This document shows positions 17,550 through 26,500 of a stretch of 49,235 nt of DNA, piece after piece. The stretch is from CAZFZT01 sp964523675 (GTDB taxonomy: Bacteria; Planctomycetota; Phycisphaerae; Phycisphaerales; SM1A02). Position numbers and translations under genes: made by a program. Every line of letters begins with the position of its first letter. The first letter of the stretch is position 1. The notes under the pieces were generated by a model that ran no database searches, was not told the DNA's origin, and was given only the letters and a program-made list of their open reading frames with translations. Location of the stretch: assembly GCA_964523675.1 (NCBI GenBank), contig CAZFZT010000014.1, positions 1-49,235 of the forward strand. The letters run 5' to 3'.

Positions 17550-18287
17550 ATGCACAGCGTTGCGCTCATCATGATCCTGGCCTTCGTCCCGCCCTTGACC
17601 GAGGAGCAGGTGATTCGACTTGAAACCGCCGCCGACGGATATGACGTGCGGGAAGAAGCATTCTTTGCACTGATCGAACATGCACGATCGTGGAGCGATG
17701 CGCCTGGTGATCAGCCGGTGCGACTGAATCCAGATTTTGAGGAGATGCTCCGCGAACCTCATCGTTATCGCGGTGACCTGTGCCTCATTGAAGGGCGGCT
17801 TGCACAGCAAGCCGTGCTCGATCCGCCCTATGACGTTGCGCACGAATGGTTCATTCGTACTGAATCCGGCCGCCCGATCGCGGTCTATGTCGTCGGGCTC
17901 GATGACGAAGCGGCAGGCGCCTTTCGTGATGGAATGTCGGTGCGCGTGTACGCCCGGTTCTACAAGCGCATGAACGAGATCGCGCGAGATGGCGCTGAGC
18001 GATCATATCCCGCTTTCGTCGGAGCTCTGCCTGAGTCGTTACGGCCCGCCCAACCCGGCATGCACGGCCTCACAGATGCATGGATCGTACTCGTTCCAGT
18101 ACTCATCCTGCTCCTCGTCTTTGCGCTGGTCTTGATGTACGTTCGATCGCAAAAGCGCAAGGCGCGCCGGGAAAGGCCAAGGGCGCTCATGCGTTTGGAC
18201 GCAGACGAAAGTGAGCAGGCGCCGTTGCCGGAGGATCCAGCAGAAGCACTTGCGGAATTGAAACGCCGTCAAGATGCGGAAGCATGA
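17550..18287 (+). CDS. Membrane-anchored protein, function unknown
   Basis: A 245-residue protein. The N-terminus has a short hydrophobic stretch (MHSVALIMILAFVPP) that looks like a signal peptide. A periplasmic domain of about 155 residues follows, with the segment RYRGDLCLIEGRLAQQ...EWFIRTESGRPIAVYVVGL. That segment resembles an OB-like strand pattern as in other planctomycete 'beta-barrel plus TM' proteins. A single transmembrane helix (about 172-193, WIVLVPVLILLLVFALVLMY) precedes a basic, then acidic, cytoplasmic tail. It follows trmL by 6 bp and is probably co-transcribed with it; aroB starts 63 bp later. No known domain was recognised with certainty. Confidence 0.65.
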   Translation: MHSVALIMILAFVPPLTEEQVIRLETAADGYDVREEAFFALIEHARSWSDAPGDQPVRLNPDFEEMLREPHRYRGDLCLIEGRLAQQAVLDPPYDVAHEWFIRTESGRPIAVYVVGLDDEAAGAFRDGMSVRVYARFYKRMNEIARDGAERSYPAFVGALPESLRPAQPGMHGLTDAWIVLVPVLILLLVFALVLMYVRSQKRKARRERPRALMRLDADESEQAPLPEDPAEALAELKRRQDAEA

Positions 18288-18336
18288 GCGGCGTTCCTGG
18301 GTGATTCCGACACATCTCACGTTCGCGTGATGCTGA

Positions 18337-18342
18337 TATCCT
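18337..18342 (+). promoter_or_regulatory. -10 box of aroB (leaderless type)
   Basis: TATCCT ends 8 nt before the ATG at 18351. This supports the start at 18351 over the in-frame ATG at 18327, which lies upstream of the box. Confidence 0.45.
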
Positions 18343-18350
18343 CATCGCCC

Positions 18351-19460
18351 ATGGCAGTCGTCACCGTCTCACTTGATCCGCCCTATGACATCGTTATCGA
18401 ATCCCACGTCCTCGCTCGGCTCGGTGGGATGGTTCGCAGCGCCGTTGCGGCGGATCGCGCAATCCTCGTCACGGATGCCAACGTTGCTTCCACCCATGGC
18501 CGTATCGCCCGTCAGTCGATGGAAGCAGCCGGCCTCACCGTCGCAACAGTCGAACTGATCGCGAAAGAGCGCCGCAAAACCCTTGAGACGGCTCGCGATG
18601 TCTACGCAGCCATGCTCGATGCACGTCTCGACCGCAGTTCGCCTGTCGTCGCGATCGGTGGCGGGATCACTGGTGACGTGGCCGGATTCGTCGCAGCGAC
18701 GTTCATGCGCGGCTTGCCGCTTGTTCAGGTTCCCACCACGCTGCTCGCGATGGTTGACGCTGCCATAGGCGGCAAGACAGGTGTGAACTACACGGCAGGC
18801 GCGTCTCTCCTGAAGAACATGATCGGCGCATTCCATCAACCGAGGATCGTCATCGTTGATCCCCAGACGCTCACAACCCTTGAGTCGCGCGAGTTCCGCT
18901 GCGGCCTCGCCGAATGCATCAAACATGCGATCATCGCAGACAACGAGTTGTTCACATTCCTCAGCCATAATCTTGAGAAGATTCTTGCGCTGGATTCGCC
19001 GCTGCTCGCAGAGTTGATCGAGCGCAGCGCAGCGATCAAGGCCGCGATCGTTTCCGCGGATGAACGAGAATCCGGCAGCCGCGCCCTGCTCAACCTCGGC
19101 CACACGTTTGGCCACGCATTAGAGTCGATCCAACAGCTTGATCTCCGGCATGGGGAAGCCGTTGCCATCGGGCTCATCGCGGCGGCGCAGCTCGCCGTCT
19201 ACATGAAGCGCCTTGACGAGAGTGATGCACGGCAGATGGAATCGCTCATCGAACGAACAGGACTGCCGCATCGCATCCCATCTGCGGTTTCAGCGCAGGA
19301 ACTCACCATCGCCATGGGCTACGACAAGAAGATCGCCCAGGGCCGCCACCGACTCATTCTTCCAACATCGATTGGCTCAGCAACGATCGTAACTGAAGTG
19401 CCGCAGGAAGCGATTGAACAGGCGTGGTTCGCTGTCGGGGCTTCCTATCACGGGCGCTAA
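18351..19460 (+). CDS. aroB: 3-dehydroquinate synthase
   Basis: A 369-residue enzyme that converts DAHP to 3-dehydroquinate, the second step of the shikimate pathway. NAD-binding and active-site segments are present: GGGITGDVAGFVAATFMRG, then QVPTTLLAMVDAAIGGKTGVN, both hallmarks of AroB. The metal-ligand segments are FRCGLAECIKHAII (Glu) and LNLGHTFGHALE (His), with a third His in LRHGEAVAIG. DKKIAQGRHRLILP closes the domain. The length fits the family. The start at 18351 gives the usual short lead into VSLDPPYDIVIE and sits just behind a TATCCT box. It is convergent with the helicase gene, with only 27 bp between stops. Confidence 0.97.
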   Translation: MAVVTVSLDPPYDIVIESHVLARLGGMVRSAVAADRAILVTDANVASTHGRIARQSMEAAGLTVATVELIAKERRKTLETARDVYAAMLDARLDRSSPVVAIGGGITGDVAGFVAATFMRGLPLVQVPTTLLAMVDAAIGGKTGVNYTAGASLLKNMIGAFHQPRIVIVDPQTLTTLESREFRCGLAECIKHAIIADNELFTFLSHNLEKILALDSPLLAELIERSAAIKAAIVSADERESGSRALLNLGHTFGHALESIQQLDLRHGEAVAIGLIAAAQLAVYMKRLDESDARQMESLIERTGLPHRIPSAVSAQELTIAMGYDKKIAQGRHRLILPTSIGSATIVTEVPQEAIEQAWFAVGASYHGR

Positions 19461-19487
19461 AGGTGCGAGAACTTTGGCGATGCGACA

Positions 19488-21896
19488 TCACAGCCGTTCG
19501 AGTTTCGCGTATTCAAGGATGAGCGTCTTCGTCCCTACACTGCGGAATGCCACACGCACGCTGGTGCCGCCGGGCCGGGGAGTGATGCCTTCAACCGTTC
19601 CCACGCCGAACTTCGGATGGCGCACACGGCTGCCCACGGGGAACTGCTCCTCAGCAGCCGACTTACGCGTCCAGCCCTCGTATTCAACCCTGGGTTTCTC
19701 GCCAAACTCATCGCGCTGCCTCGTCGAAGATCGCCGCGTTTGATGCCCAGCCAGTGAGAACGATGACGGTTCGGACCCGCCCCACCGGTCATCCTCATAT
19801 GCGATGTCGTCACCGGCCTGATCCAGGGTCATCACGGAACGTGCAGGCAGCTCATTCAAAAACTGGCTCGGTATGGTGCGCTCGCGCATTCCGCGATGTG
19901 TTCGCATCCTCGCAGAAGTGAGCAGCAGATGGCGCTTCGCGCGCGTGATGCCGACGTAACACAGCCGTCTTTCTTCTTCAAGTTCGGCTTCGTTCGTCGC
20001 AGCGCGCGAATGTGGCAGCAACCCCTCTTCCATGCCAGCAAGCGCGACGGTGTCGAACTCCAGCCCCTTCGCGGCATGAAGTGTCATCAACGTGACGGCG
20101 CCCTTCTCGGGATCGATCGCATCGGCATCACTCACAAGCGCGACACCTTCAAGATACGCGGTGAGCGTCGCCAGGAGCGGCGCTTCTGAGCCGTCGTCGA
20201 GCAGAGGCGGGGCGAACTCACTGGCTGCGGAGATAAGCTCTTCGAGGTTGTCGAAGCGCTCGCGCTCCTCCTCTGCCTTGGCGTTGCGGTACAACGCTTC
20301 CATTCCGGATTCGCGAATCACTCGCTCAACGAGCTCTGCGAGTGCCGATCCGCTCTCGGATGCACCTGGAGGTGACGCAGCGAGGAGGTCATCCGCGCTC
20401 CCGGCGAAACGCGCATCCATCGCCCGCCACGCTTCAACCTGTGCAGCAAACTTTTTCACGCTCTGCACTGCGCGCGGAGTGAGGCCGCTCTCCTCCTCAA
20501 CGAGCCTGATCGCTTGGAAATGGTCGGTATGGTTTTGAATTGCGAAGATTTCAATTTTGTCAAGCGTCGTCTTACCGATCCCGCGCGCGGGCACGTTGAC
20601 GATGCGCCGCAGCGAGACTTCATCATTCGGATTCGCCACCACGCGCAGGTAGGCCAGCGCGTCTTTGATCTCTTTGCGATCGTAGAACGCCGTGCCACGG
20701 GCGATGACGTATGGAATCTGCGCATCGCGGAACGCTTCCTCCAGCACGCGCGACAGTGCGTTGATCCGATACAACACCGCCATGTCCTTCCAAGCCACGC
20801 CGCTTGCGGCCTCGCCCAAACCATCGACTGCCCTCTTCTCGTCCTGCTCACCTTCGCGCCGCCTCCGAAACTCATCCACGATAAGCCGCGCCTCATCATG
20901 CTCATCCCGGCATAGCACCACGGTCGGCTTCTCGCCCTCGCCCAACTCCGTGAACAAGCGCTTGTCCTTGCGCTGCGTGTTGTTGCGGATCAACGCATCG
21001 GCTGCCGCAACGATGTGCCCCGTCGAGCGAAAGTTCTGTCCCAGAGGCACGATCTTCGCATTCGGATAGTGCGTCTCAAACTCCAGAATGTTGCGAATAT
21101 CAGCGCCGCGCCAGGCGTAGATCGACTGATCAGGATCCCCCACTACGCAGACGTTGCGATGCGCAGCACCAATCGCATTGGCAATGACGAACTGCGCGTG
21201 GTTCGTGTCCTGATACTCATCGATCATCACGTACTGATACCGCTCCTGCAACTCCTCGCGCACCTCCTGCCGCTCGCGCAGAAGGCGGGCTGTCATCACG
21301 AGGAGGTCATCAAAATCAACCGCATTGTTCGACTTCAGAATCTTCTGATACTGATCGAACGCACGGGCGATCGAACGCGTGTAGAAGTCACTCGCCTGGG
21401 AGGCATACGCAGCCGAATCCATCAACTGGTTCTTAGCGTTACTGATCGCGCTGGCCACGCTTCCCGGCGTCCAGTTCTTTGAATCCAGGCCCACTGTCTT
21501 GAGGGCCTGCTTGATCGCTTCGCGTTGATCGCCGGAGTCGTAGATCGTGTAGTTTTCCTGAAGTCCCGCGAAGGCCGCATATCGTCGCAACAGCCGGGCG
21601 CAGAACGAGTGGAATGTTGTAACGGTGAGGCCACGCACGCCCGGTAGATTCTCGGGCAGGACATGCATGACGCGATCGCGCATCTCCCCCGCCGCCTTAT
21701 TGGTGAACGTGAGCGCAAGAATCTGCCATGGCGGAATGCCCTGTGCGATCAGGTGTGCGATCCGTCTTGTCACCACGGTCGTCTTCCCTGAGCCCGGACC
21801 GGCGAGGACCAGCAATGGCCCATCCACGTGCGTTACGGCCTCCTGCTGCGCTTCTGTCAGGCCTTCCAAGAGCGTGTCAATGTCAAGCGTCGGCAT
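19488..21896 (-). CDS. uvrD: UvrD/PcrA-type DNA helicase
   Basis: An 802-residue superfamily 1 3'-5' helicase used in repair and replication-fork clearance. The Q-motif is LTEAQQEAV (13-21) and the Walker A is AGPGSGKTT (about 31-39). Motif Ia is LALTFTNKAAGEM and motif II is DEYQDTNHAQ. Motif III is GDPDQSIYAWRGAD, motif IV FRSTGHIVAAAD, motif V TLMTLHAAKGLEFDTV, and motif VI EERRLCYVGITRAKRHL. The C-terminus (about 740-802) is a PcrA-like tudor domain: GSRVRHPKFGVGTVEGI. The in-frame extension to 22070 is not credible; the family starts at the Met at 21896. Pcra versus UvrD cannot be decided, so the symbol is provisional. Confidence 0.95.
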   Translation of the reverse strand: MPTLDIDTLLEGLTEAQQEAVTHVDGPLLVLAGPGSGKTTVVTRRIAHLIAQGIPPWQILALTFTNKAAGEMRDRVMHVLPENLPGVRGLTVTTFHSFCARLLRRYAAFAGLQENYTIYDSGDQREAIKQALKTVGLDSKNWTPGSVASAISNAKNQLMDSAAYASQASDFYTRSIARAFDQYQKILKSNNAVDFDDLLVMTARLLRERQEVREELQERYQYVMIDEYQDTNHAQFVIANAIGAAHRNVCVVGDPDQSIYAWRGADIRNILEFETHYPNAKIVPLGQNFRSTGHIVAAADALIRNNTQRKDKRLFTELGEGEKPTVVLCRDEHDEARLIVDEFRRRREGEQDEKRAVDGLGEAASGVAWKDMAVLYRINALSRVLEEAFRDAQIPYVIARGTAFYDRKEIKDALAYLRVVANPNDEVSLRRIVNVPARGIGKTTLDKIEIFAIQNHTDHFQAIRLVEEESGLTPRAVQSVKKFAAQVEAWRAMDARFAGSADDLLAASPPGASESGSALAELVERVIRESGMEALYRNAKAEEERERFDNLEELISAASEFAPPLLDDGSEAPLLATLTAYLEGVALVSDADAIDPEKGAVTLMTLHAAKGLEFDTVALAGMEEGLLPHSRAATNEAELEEERRLCYVGITRAKRHLLLTSARMRTHRGMRERTIPSQFLNELPARSVMTLDQAGDDIAYEDDRWGGSEPSSFSLAGHQTRRSSTRQRDEFGEKPRVEYEGWTRKSAAEEQFPVGSRVRHPKFGVGTVEGITPRPGGTSVRVAFRSVGTKTLILEYAKLERL

Positions 21897-22404
21897 GGAA
21901 GCCCGTGAGTGTATACGCCGCAGGTCTGATCCGCTTTGGCCGGTCCCCCATCGTTTGCCACGTCGAAACGCCCAGGAAAAGTGGGCTGAGCGTGCGACAT
22001 GAGCCCCTACATCTAGGGATTGAGACACCAACTGCCAAGTTGTCCACACAACTGCTGGGACTGCGCACAAAAATCAGCATTGCTGTAACCTCTTGCCAGT
22101 GCTCGACTTCCAGCAAACTACCTCAAAAAACCAAGATTCTGGGCCTGTGTTGTTTGCATGCCCAAGATGTGGTGGTAGGATTCCTTTGGTTCGCTTGCCC
22201 GGCCGGTGGCCCTCGGCCGCCCCACCACGAAGTGCCTCCATTGCCCACCCACCCCTCGCTGGGGGCCATCGGCCGGGACAGGCGACCGAACAACACCGCT
22301 CGGTGGGACGAGCGGCTCCCCTCCCCTCCGGATGAGATTGAGGGGGACTCAACTTCCAGGACCAGGACGGTCGCAACGCAATCACGAACGGGAAGAGCTT
22401 CACC
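21897..22404 (+). other. 508-bp gene-free region with several hairpins, upstream of dcd
   Basis: No credible gene. The first 170 bp carry the helicase promoter region (TATACA about 13 nt before its ATG, minus strand). From 22169 on the plus strand, hairpins follow one another: GTGGTGG/CCACCAC (22169-22175 with 22222-22228) enclosing AGGA/TCCT and GGCCG/CGGCC; CCCC/GGGG around 22252-22264; CCGCTCG/CGAGCGG (22296-22315); CCCCTC/GAGGGG (22323-22345). It could be a long 5' leader of dcd or a small RNA. GC-rich DNA makes some of this pairing expected by chance. Confidence 0.35.
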
Positions 22405-22974
22405 ATGGCCGTACTCTGCGACTCACAAATCCGCGAACTCATCGGCATTGAGCCGTTTCAGGACAACGAAAAGCGACCCGGCAAGGTCTCGTGGGGCGTC
22501 TCGTCCTACGGCTACGACGTGCGCGTCGGAACGCGCTTCAAGGTCTTCACCAACGCCACCTCCGGCGGCGCTGCGATCGTCGATCCGAAGGACTTCTCTG
22601 AAGACCTCTTCATCGAGATCGACACCGCCCGCACAGGCAAAGACCACATCATCATCCCGCCCAACTCGTTCGCGCTCTGCGAAACGGTCGAGACCTTCAG
22701 CATCCCGCGCGATGTGCTGGCCATCTGCGTCGGCAAGTCCACCTACGCCCGCTGCGGCATCATCGTCAACGTCACGCCGCTCGAGCCCGAATGGCGCGGC
22801 AAGGTGACGATCGAAATCTCCAACACCACCCCCCTGCCCGCGAAGATCTACGCCAACGAAGGCATCGCCCAGATGGTCTTCATCAAGGCCGACCGTGTGT
22901 GCGCAGTGAGCTACGCGGATAAGAAGGGGAAGTATCAGGATCAAGTGGGGCTTACTTTGCCGAAGGTGGATTGA
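22405..22974 (+). CDS. dcd: dCTP deaminase
   Basis: A 189-residue enzyme that deaminates dCTP to dUTP, feeding dTMP synthesis. The N-terminal MAVLCDSQIRELI matches the family's 'L.D..I' start, and SSYGYDVRVG is the conserved substrate-site loop. VGKSTYARCGIIVNVTPLEP holds the Ser/Arg phosphate-binding residues. VTIEISNTTPLP supplies the catalytic Glu of the E-x-x-N motif. GIAQMVF and YQDQVGLTLPKVD close the trimer site; the YQ.Q ending binds nucleotide. The start has GGGAAGAG 7-8 nt upstream. It may be bifunctional (dCTP to dUMP) as in some relatives; nothing visible decides this. nrdJ downstream also makes deoxynucleotides. Confidence 0.95.
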   Translation: MAVLCDSQIRELIGIEPFQDNEKRPGKVSWGVSSYGYDVRVGTRFKVFTNATSGGAAIVDPKDFSEDLFIEIDTARTGKDHIIIPPNSFALCETVETFSIPRDVLAICVGKSTYARCGIIVNVTPLEPEWRGKVTIEISNTTPLPAKIYANEGIAQMVFIKADRVCAVSYADKKGKYQDQVGLTLPKVD

Positions 22975-23055
22975 GGAGCACTGCGCAGAAGCGAAGCTCC
23001 AGCGTGCAGATCGTCACATACCCATCAAATGCGATGAGAACGAGGACATCTTTCA

Positions 23056-23313
23056 ATGACCCACAATCTCAAGATCGGCACGCACGCGACGCTGTTCGGC
23101 AACGGCCTTGATTACCTGGGTCTGCCACGCAAGTACAGCGGCGAGATGGATGATGAAGTCGTCGAAGTGCGCATTCTCGCAGGGCCGCGCCGGCGCGAAG
23201 CGATGGCCCAGCATTTTCCCTGGCCGACGCTCAGCGACGCGCACTGGTACGAGGTCGAAACAACGCAAGGCACCCATCGCGGCAACGTCCCCTCACGCTG
23301 GCTTACACCTTGA
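23056..23313 (+). CDS. Small hypothetical protein (85 aa)
   Basis: An 85-residue soluble protein with no signal peptide or membrane segment. The composition is mixed and probably beta-rich: THATLFGNGLDYLGLPRKYSG, then VVEVRILAGPRRREAMAQHF, and a C-terminal WYEVETTQGTHRGNVPSRWL. The ending looks like a small SH3/KOW-like strand pattern, which is only an impression. GAGGA lies about 10 nt before the ATG. It stands between dcd and nrdJ, with repeats on its 3' side. I do not recognise the family. Confidence 0.55.
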   Translation: MTHNLKIGTHATLFGNGLDYLGLPRKYSGEMDDEVVEVRILAGPRRREAMAQHFPWPTLSDAHWYEVETTQGTHRGNVPSRWLTP

Positions 23314-23366
23314 TTGACTTCAACACAATGCTACAGATGAGCGCCACTGAACGCAAACATACCACT

Positions 23367-23440
23367 AGCCGCGTGCCGGAAGGCCGCGGTTGGGGCGCGC
23401 GGCGGTGCGACGAGCAACCGCGGGCTGCCGCCACGCGGCT
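23367..23440. repeat. Palindromic element upstream of nrdJ
   Basis: Arms 23367-23392 and 23415-23440 (26 bp each) pair with about four mismatches. Both start AGCCGCGTG and contain CCGCGGTTG on their own strand. It is followed at once by a copy of the CACCACAGAGG-type repeat. A related palindrome lies 300 bp downstream inside nrdJ. Confidence 0.7.
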
Positions 23441-23464
23441 ACTGAGTTTGCCATCGATGCTCTT

Positions 23465-23499
23465 GCTCCTCTCTGTGCTCTCTGTGCCTCTGTGGTGAA
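23465..23499 (-). repeat. CACCACAGAGG-type dispersed repeat, copy 1
   Basis: On the minus strand it reads TTCACCACAGAGGCACAGAG, then AGCACAGAGAGGAGC. The same core recurs twice at 36169-36307 as an inverted pair. It sits in the gap before nrdJ. Confidence 0.7.
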
Positions 23500-23542
23500 T
23501 TCCGCTCTTCATTCTTAGAACATTCATACCTGTGGGAACATT

Positions 23543-26500
23543 ATGAAAATTACCCGACGATTCACCAAGCCCGGCCAGGATGTCTTTTCCACGATCGAGT
23601 GGACCAAGCGCACCAGCCGAATCACCAACGCCGACGGCTCCGTCGTCTTCGAAATGAAAGACGCCGAGGTGCCCAAGTCGTGGTCGCAACTGGCGACCGA
23701 CATCATGGTGAGCAAGTATTTCCGCAAGGCGGGCGTGCCGAGAGACACAACGAGCCGCGACCGTAAGGGAGCGGAGCCGTCGATCGCGCACGAGACAGAT
23801 CCGCTTCCTGACGGGCGCGGCTCGTCAAGCGACACCGGCCCCGAAACCTCCGTGCGCCAGGTTGTGCATCGGCTGGCCGGCTGCTGGCGGCATTGGGGCG
23901 AGACGCACAATTACTTTGATTCCAAAGAGGATGCGCAGTCCTTTTATGATGAATTGTGTTACATGATGCTTCATCAAATGGCTGCGCCCAACAGCCCGCA
24001 GTGGTTCAACACAGGACTCAACTGGGCGTACGGCATCAGCGGCCCGGCGCAGGGACACTGGATCACCGATCCGGAGACCGGCAAAGCCAAGCTTGCAGGC
24101 GATGCGTACTCACATCCCCAGCCGCATGCCTGCTTCATTCAAGCGGTGCGCGATGACCTCGTCGGCGACGGGGGCATCATGGACCTCTGGACGCGCGAGG
24201 CGCGCTTATTCAAGTACGGTTCAGGCACTGGCACCAATTTCTCCTCACTGCGCGGCGAAAATGAGCCACTCTCAGGCGGCGGCAAGTCCTCCGGCCTCAT
24301 GAGTTTTCTCAGAATTGGCGACCGCGCCGCAGGCGCAATCAAGTCCGGCGGCACAACCCGGCGTGCTGCGAAAATGGTCTGCCTTGATGCGGATCACCCG
24401 GACATCGAGCAGTTTGTCAACTGGAAGGTTCGAGAAGAACTCAAGGTCGCAGCGCTCGTCGAAGGCATGAAGCAGCTCGGCCCCGATCAGAAGGAGCTCG
24501 CTGCATCGCTCGGGCTCAAGCTCAGTTACGACTTCAATGGCGAGGCGTATTACACCGTCTCCGGCCAGAACTCGAATAACTCCGTGCGATTGACGGATGA
24601 GTTCTTCCGCGCGGTTGAAAGCGATGGTGACTGGCAGTTGCGCCGCCGCACCGATGGCAAGGTCGCCAAGACGCTCAAAGCGCGCGATCTGTGGGACCAG
24701 ATCTGCCGCGCTGCCTGGCGCTGCGCCGACCCCGGCGTGCAGTATGACACCACTATCAACGAGTGGCACACCTGCCCTGCGGACGGCCGGATCAACGCGA
24801 GCAATCCGTGCAGCGAGTACATGTTCCTCGACAACACGGCGTGCAATCTCGCATCGCTGAATGTGCTCAAGTTCTATGACAGTGAGTCGCGTACGTTTGA
24901 CATTATCGCTTATGAACATGCAATCGAGTTGTGGACGATCGTCCTTGAAATCAGCGTGCTCATGGCTTCGTTCCCGTCGAAGGAGATCGCGGCGCAATCG
25001 TGGAAGTACCGCACGCTGGGGCTCGGCTACGCCAATCTCGGCGCCATGCTCATGCAAGCGGGCATCCCATACGACAGTGAAGAGGGTCGGACGATCTGCG
25101 GCTCGCTGACGGCGATCCTGACCGGCCGCTCGTATGCGACCAGCGCGGAGATGGCAAAGGAAATCACGCCGTTCGCCGGCTTCAAGAAGAATCGCGAGCA
25201 CATGTTGCGCGTGATTCGCAACCACCGGCGAGCTGCGCATGGCATTCCGCGCACCTCGGATGCATACGAAGGTCTGGCCATCAAGCCGGTGCCGATCGAT
25301 CACAACCTGTTTCTGGATGAAAAGATTAATCTTGCCAACGCAATGGACTTGCTCAAGCACGCGACGAAGGCGTGGGACGATGCCCTCGTGCTCGGCGAGC
25401 AGTACGGCTACCGCAACGCGCAGGTCACGGTTATTGCGCCCACGGGAACGATCGGCCTGCTGATGGATTGCGACACGACGGGTGTCGAGCCGGACTTTGC
25501 GCTCGTCAAGTTCAAAAAACTCGCAGGTGGCGGATACTTCAAAATTGCGAATGCTTCTTTGCGACCCGCCCTCAAAGCACTCGGATACAACGCGGAGCAA
25601 ATCGATGACATCGTGCGCTACGTCATGGGCACACTCTCACTGGATGTACCGATGCCCACGCGGAGTGCAGGTAAGGCGGCGCGAGCAGGCACATTTCGTG
25701 AGTTCCTGTCATCGAAGGGATACACCGCTGAAGACCTCATCGAGGTCGAGAACACGCTGCCGACCGTCTTTGAGCTGCACTTCGCGTTCAACGCATGGTC
25801 GATGCCCGGTCATGTGCTGAAGACGCTGGGCATTGATGAGGAAGAAGCCCGCGCGAGTCACACGTTCAACGGCTTGAAAGCGCTCGGCCTCTTGCCGGAG
25901 GAAATCGATGAGCTGAACCAGGCAATCTGCGGCACGCAAACGGTTGAAGGCGCCCCGCACCTTGAGAGTGAGCATCTGCCTGTCTTTGACTGCGCGAATC
26001 CCTGCGGCAAGCTCGGCAAGCGCTTCATTGCCACCGAGGGGCACATTCGAATGATGGCGGCAGCGCAGCCATTCATCACCGGCGCGATCTCAAAGACGAT
26101 CAACCTGCCAAACGCGGCAAGCGTTGACGATGTCGCTGATGCGTACTGGCTGAGTTGGGAATTGGGACTCAAGGCCAACGCGCTCTATCGCGACGGCTCC
26201 AAACTTTCACAACCGCTCAACACCAAATCCGAATCTCTTGACGAAGATGAGGAAGAGGATGAGGATGGATTGGAGCGTGCCCTGGGGGAAGTTTCTGCCG
26301 AAGTTGCGGAGACTGCGGCTGCGATCTCGACATCGCGGCTCTCCTCAGGTCCGGACTCCGTGAACACCGAACCCGAATACGTGGAGCGCATCGTCGAGAA
26401 GATCATTGAGCGCCCGATGCGCCGCCGCCTGCCTGACACGAGGCAGAGCATTACGCACCACTTCAACGTGGCCGGCCATGAGGGATACTTGACGGTTGGC

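Noticed and set aside
22093..22335. Small zinc-ribbon-like protein (CPRCGG) upstream of dcd
   Set aside because: Only one Cys pair, Pro/Arg/Ser-rich remainder, no RBS, and the frame lies in a hairpin-rich non-coding region.
23343..23349. GCCACTG, part of a cobalamin-riboswitch-like motif, upstream of the B12-dependent nrdJ
   Set aside because: The rest of the B12 box and the surrounding conserved stems are absent; the 7-mer alone is not informative.
24272..25600. Long open frame antisense to nrdJ
   Set aside because: It mirrors a GC-rich strongly coding gene, has no RBS or promoter, and encodes no recognisable protein.
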